NCBI GenBank assembly: GCA_003647095.1
Contig: QMME01000234.1
Span: 1 to 6,530, forward strand
Direction of reading: 5' to 3'
DNA length: 6,530 bases
Origin: Deltaproteobacteria bacterium
Lineage (GTDB): Bacteria; Myxococcota; B64-G9
Of this stretch, positions 5,159 to 6,530 are shown one piece after another. The position numbers and the translations under genes are program-made. Under the pieces are notes generated by a model that did no database searches, was not told where the DNA came from, and worked only from the letters and a program-made list of their open reading frames with translations. The first letter of the stretch is position 1. Each line of letters opens with the position of its first letter.

Positions 5159-6132
5159 AGGCGGCTCGAGCCTGGGCACCGGTGAACGTGGCCCTGGTCA
5201 AGTACTGGGGCAAGCAACGGCTCGACGAAAACCTGCCGGCCACCGGCAGCCTGTCGCTGACCCTGACGGAGCTGGGTACCAGCACCGAGGTGGTGTTCGA
5301 CCCGGCCCTGGACGGCGACAGCCTGGTACTCGACGGCCGGCCCGCCCCGGATGCCGCCCGGCAGCGGGTGAGCGCCGTCCTCGAGCTGGTGCGCCAGGCC
5401 AGCGGCATGGGCTGGTTCGCCCGGGTGGAGTCGCGCAACACCGTTCCCACGGCATCCGGCCTGGCCTCCTCGGCCTCGGCCTTCGCCGCCCTGGTGCTGG
5501 CGGCCTGGCAGGCCAGCGGGGCCCGCCGGGATCTTTCCCGGCTGGCGGAGTTGGCCCGCCGGGGCTCCGGTTCGGCTCCCCGCAGCCTGCTGGGAGGATT
5601 CGTGGAGCTGCAGCCTCCCGGCTCGGCCGGCGACGGCGGCTGGCTGCGCCAGCTGGCCCCGGCCGAACACTGGCCCTTGCGGCTGGTAGTGGCCGTGCTG
5701 GCCGCCGGCAGCAAGCGGCCAGGCTCCACCGAGGGCATGGAACGTTCGCGGCTGACCTCGCCGTACTACCAGGACTGGCTGGCGACGCATCCGGCGGACA
5801 TGTCCCGGGCCCGCCAGGCCGTCGCCCGGCGCGACCTGCAGCAACTGGGAGAGGTCATGGAAAGCTCCTGTCTGAAGATGCACGCCTTGACCATCAGCTC
5901 CCGCCCGCCCTTCCTCTACTGGCGGCCGGCCACGGTGGCGGTGCTGCACCAGGTCTGGGAATGGCGCCGGGGCGGGTTGCCGGTGTTCTTCACCATGGAC
6001 GCCGGACCCCATGTCAAGGTGCTGTGCAACGCCGGCGATGCCCGGCGGGTTGCCGAGGGACTGTCCCAGGTGCCCGGCGTCGAACGGGTGCTGGTGGAAA
6101 GGCCGGGCGCAGGCGCCCGGGTGGTGTCATGA
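5155..6132 (+). CDS. mvaD: Diphosphomevalonate decarboxylase
   Basis: 325 aa; ATP-driven decarboxylation of mevalonate 5-diphosphate to IPP, the last step of the classical mevalonate route. Characteristic motifs: WAPVNVALVKYWGK (7-20), NLPATGSLSLTL (26-37), NTVPTASGLASSASAFAAL (95-113), ARRGSGSAPRSLLGGFVEL (134-152, with R143 matching the substrate-binding Arg of yeast), TSPYYQDWL (201-209), SRPPFLYWRPAT (249-260) and FFTMDAGPHVKVL (278-290), where D282 matches the yeast catalytic Asp302. The position before R143 is Pro where yeast has Cys. The start at 5155 is set by these N-terminal motifs and by GGAGG (5142-5146) 8 bases upstream; it overlaps the mevalonate kinase stop. The gene ends in a strong hairpin just before the overlapping pmk start. 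It implies a classical pathway, not the archaeal or haloarchaeal variants. Confidence 0.96.
   Translation: MKAARAWAPVNVALVKYWGKQRLDENLPATGSLSLTLTELGTSTEVVFDPALDGDSLVLDGRPAPDAARQRVSAVLELVRQASGMGWFARVESRNTVPTASGLASSASAFAALVLAAWQASGARRDLSRLAELARRGSGSAPRSLLGGFVELQPPGSAGDGGWLRQLAPAEHWPLRLVVAVLAAGSKRPGSTEGMERSRLTSPYYQDWLATHPADMSRARQAVARRDLQQLGEVMESSCLKMHALTISSRPPFLYWRPATVAVLHQVWEWRRGGLPVFFTMDAGPHVKVLCNAGDARRVAEGLSQVPGVERVLVERPGAGARVVS
6103..6120 (+). promoter_or_regulatory. GC-rich stem-loop covering the pmk initiation region
   Basis: CCGGGCG CAGG CGCCCGG forms a perfect 7-bp GC stem with a four-base loop, ending 8 bases before the pmk ATG at 6129. No T-run follows, so it is not an intrinsic terminator. 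No clear Shine-Dalgarno is visible for pmk and this is where one would lie, which suggests that pmk translation depends on ribosomes finishing mvaD. The hairpin also encodes mvaD codons, so it may be partly incidental. Confidence 0.45.
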
Positions 6133-6530
6133 GGCAACTGCCGACCACCGTCCAGGCACCGGGCAAGCTGGTGCTGCTGGGAGAATATGCCGTTCGCCAC
6201 GGGGCCCCGGCGCTGGCGGTGGCGCTGGATCGCCGGGTGACGGTGCGGGTGGGCGGCGTGCCCGCTGGAGACGATCTTCCCAACCGGGCCCGGCAGCTGG
6301 CCGCCGCCCTGCTGGAGCTCGAGCTGCGGCCCGCTCCCTGCCGGGCCGATTCGCGGCAGCTGTACCTGAAGGGATGCAAGCTGGGCCTGGGCAGCAGCGC
6401 CGCCGTGGTGGTGGCGGCCGTGGCCTCGTTGCTGGTGGAGCAGGGCCGCGACCTGGACGGGACGAAAGACCGCCGGGAGGTTTTTCGGCTGTCGCGCCGG
6501 GTTCACGATCAGTGCCAGTCCTGCCGGGGC
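6129..6530 (+). CDS. mvaK2: Phosphomevalonate kinase (ERG8-type GHMP kinase), N-terminal part
   Basis: Partial: 134 codons are visible, running off the right edge. It converts 5-phosphomevalonate to mevalonate 5-diphosphate, the step between the two preceding enzymes. Visible GHMP signatures: QAPGKLVLLGEYAVRHGAPALAV (9-31, with K13), the ATP loop KLGLGSSAAVVVAA (84-97), and a C-terminal HDQCQSCRG (126-134) that leads into the expected Q-x-x-RGSG-x-D region just beyond the window. KxGLGSSA with APGKLVLLGEYAV is the ERG8-like pattern rather than that of mevalonate kinase. Its ATG overlaps the mvaD stop (6129-6132). It lacks an evident Shine-Dalgarno and follows a strong hairpin, so coupling to mvaD is likely. 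With fni, mvk and mvaD it completes the lower mevalonate pathway. The C-terminal half and its catalytic Asp cannot be checked here. Confidence 0.9.
   Translation, partial: MRQLPTTVQAPGKLVLLGEYAVRHGAPALAVALDRRVTVRVGGVPAGDDLPNRARQLAAALLELELRPAPCRADSRQLYLKGCKLGLGSSAAVVVAAVASLLVEQGRDLDGTKDRREVFRLSRRVHDQCQSCRG

Noticed and set aside
4822..6012. 396-codon minus-strand open frame opposite mvk and mvaD
   Set aside because: Shadow of two well-supported GHMP genes; composition is typical of antisense translation and no family motif is visible.
6103..6120. Intrinsic terminator after mvaD
   Set aside because: The stem is strong, but no T-run follows and the next gene starts 8 bases later overlapping mvaD, so termination here would cut the operon.
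1..6530. CRISPR array, tRNA, rRNA, insertion sequence or attachment site
   Set aside because: No regularly spaced repeats, RNA gene signatures, transposase motifs or flanking terminal repeats were seen; nearly all of the window is coding.

Overview
This is a very GC-rich window with tightly packed, overlapping bacterial genes, most likely from a proteobacterium (a gamma- or former delta-proteobacterium/Myxococcota type). That guess rests on the E. coli-like IspA, the base composition and the apparent RpoN promoters; no taxonomic marker is present. The window holds two divergent gene sets around a 308-base intergenic region (2804-3111).

On the minus strand, read leftwards from about 2803, are ispA (short-chain prenyl diphosphate synthase, FPP type), a fused chorismate mutase/DAHP synthase, and a U32-family protein with four paired cysteines that runs off the left edge. 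On the plus strand, read rightwards from 3112, is a lower mevalonate operon: type 2 IPP isomerase (fni), mevalonate kinase, diphosphomevalonate decarboxylase, and an ERG8-type phosphomevalonate kinase cut by the right edge. Nearly every junction is a 4-base ATGA overlap or a 4-base gap, so both sets look like translationally coupled operons.

Together the plus operon turns mevalonate into IPP and DMAPP, and IspA condenses these to FPP. HMG-CoA synthase and reductase are not in the window and may lie downstream of the phosphomevalonate kinase. The DAHP synthase/chorismate mutase starts the shikimate pathway. Pairing a dedicated isoprenoid supply with a dedicated aromatic supply and an iron-sulfur-type U32 protein suggests a cluster for a prenylated aromatic or other specialised terpenoid. 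That is inference; no prenyltransferase or terpene cyclase is visible.

The most interesting signal is in the intergenic region. Each operon has a near-consensus sigma-54 (-24/-12) promoter with correct spacing, orientation and distance to its start codon. Between them lies a perfect 8-base inverted repeat (2964-2997) placed where an enhancer-binding protein could serve both. Sigma-54 control of a mevalonate operon would be unusual. Smaller observations are a strong hairpin masking the phosphomevalonate kinase start, alternative hairpins before the DAHP synthase gene, and a chorismate mutase domain with substitutions at two active-site positions.
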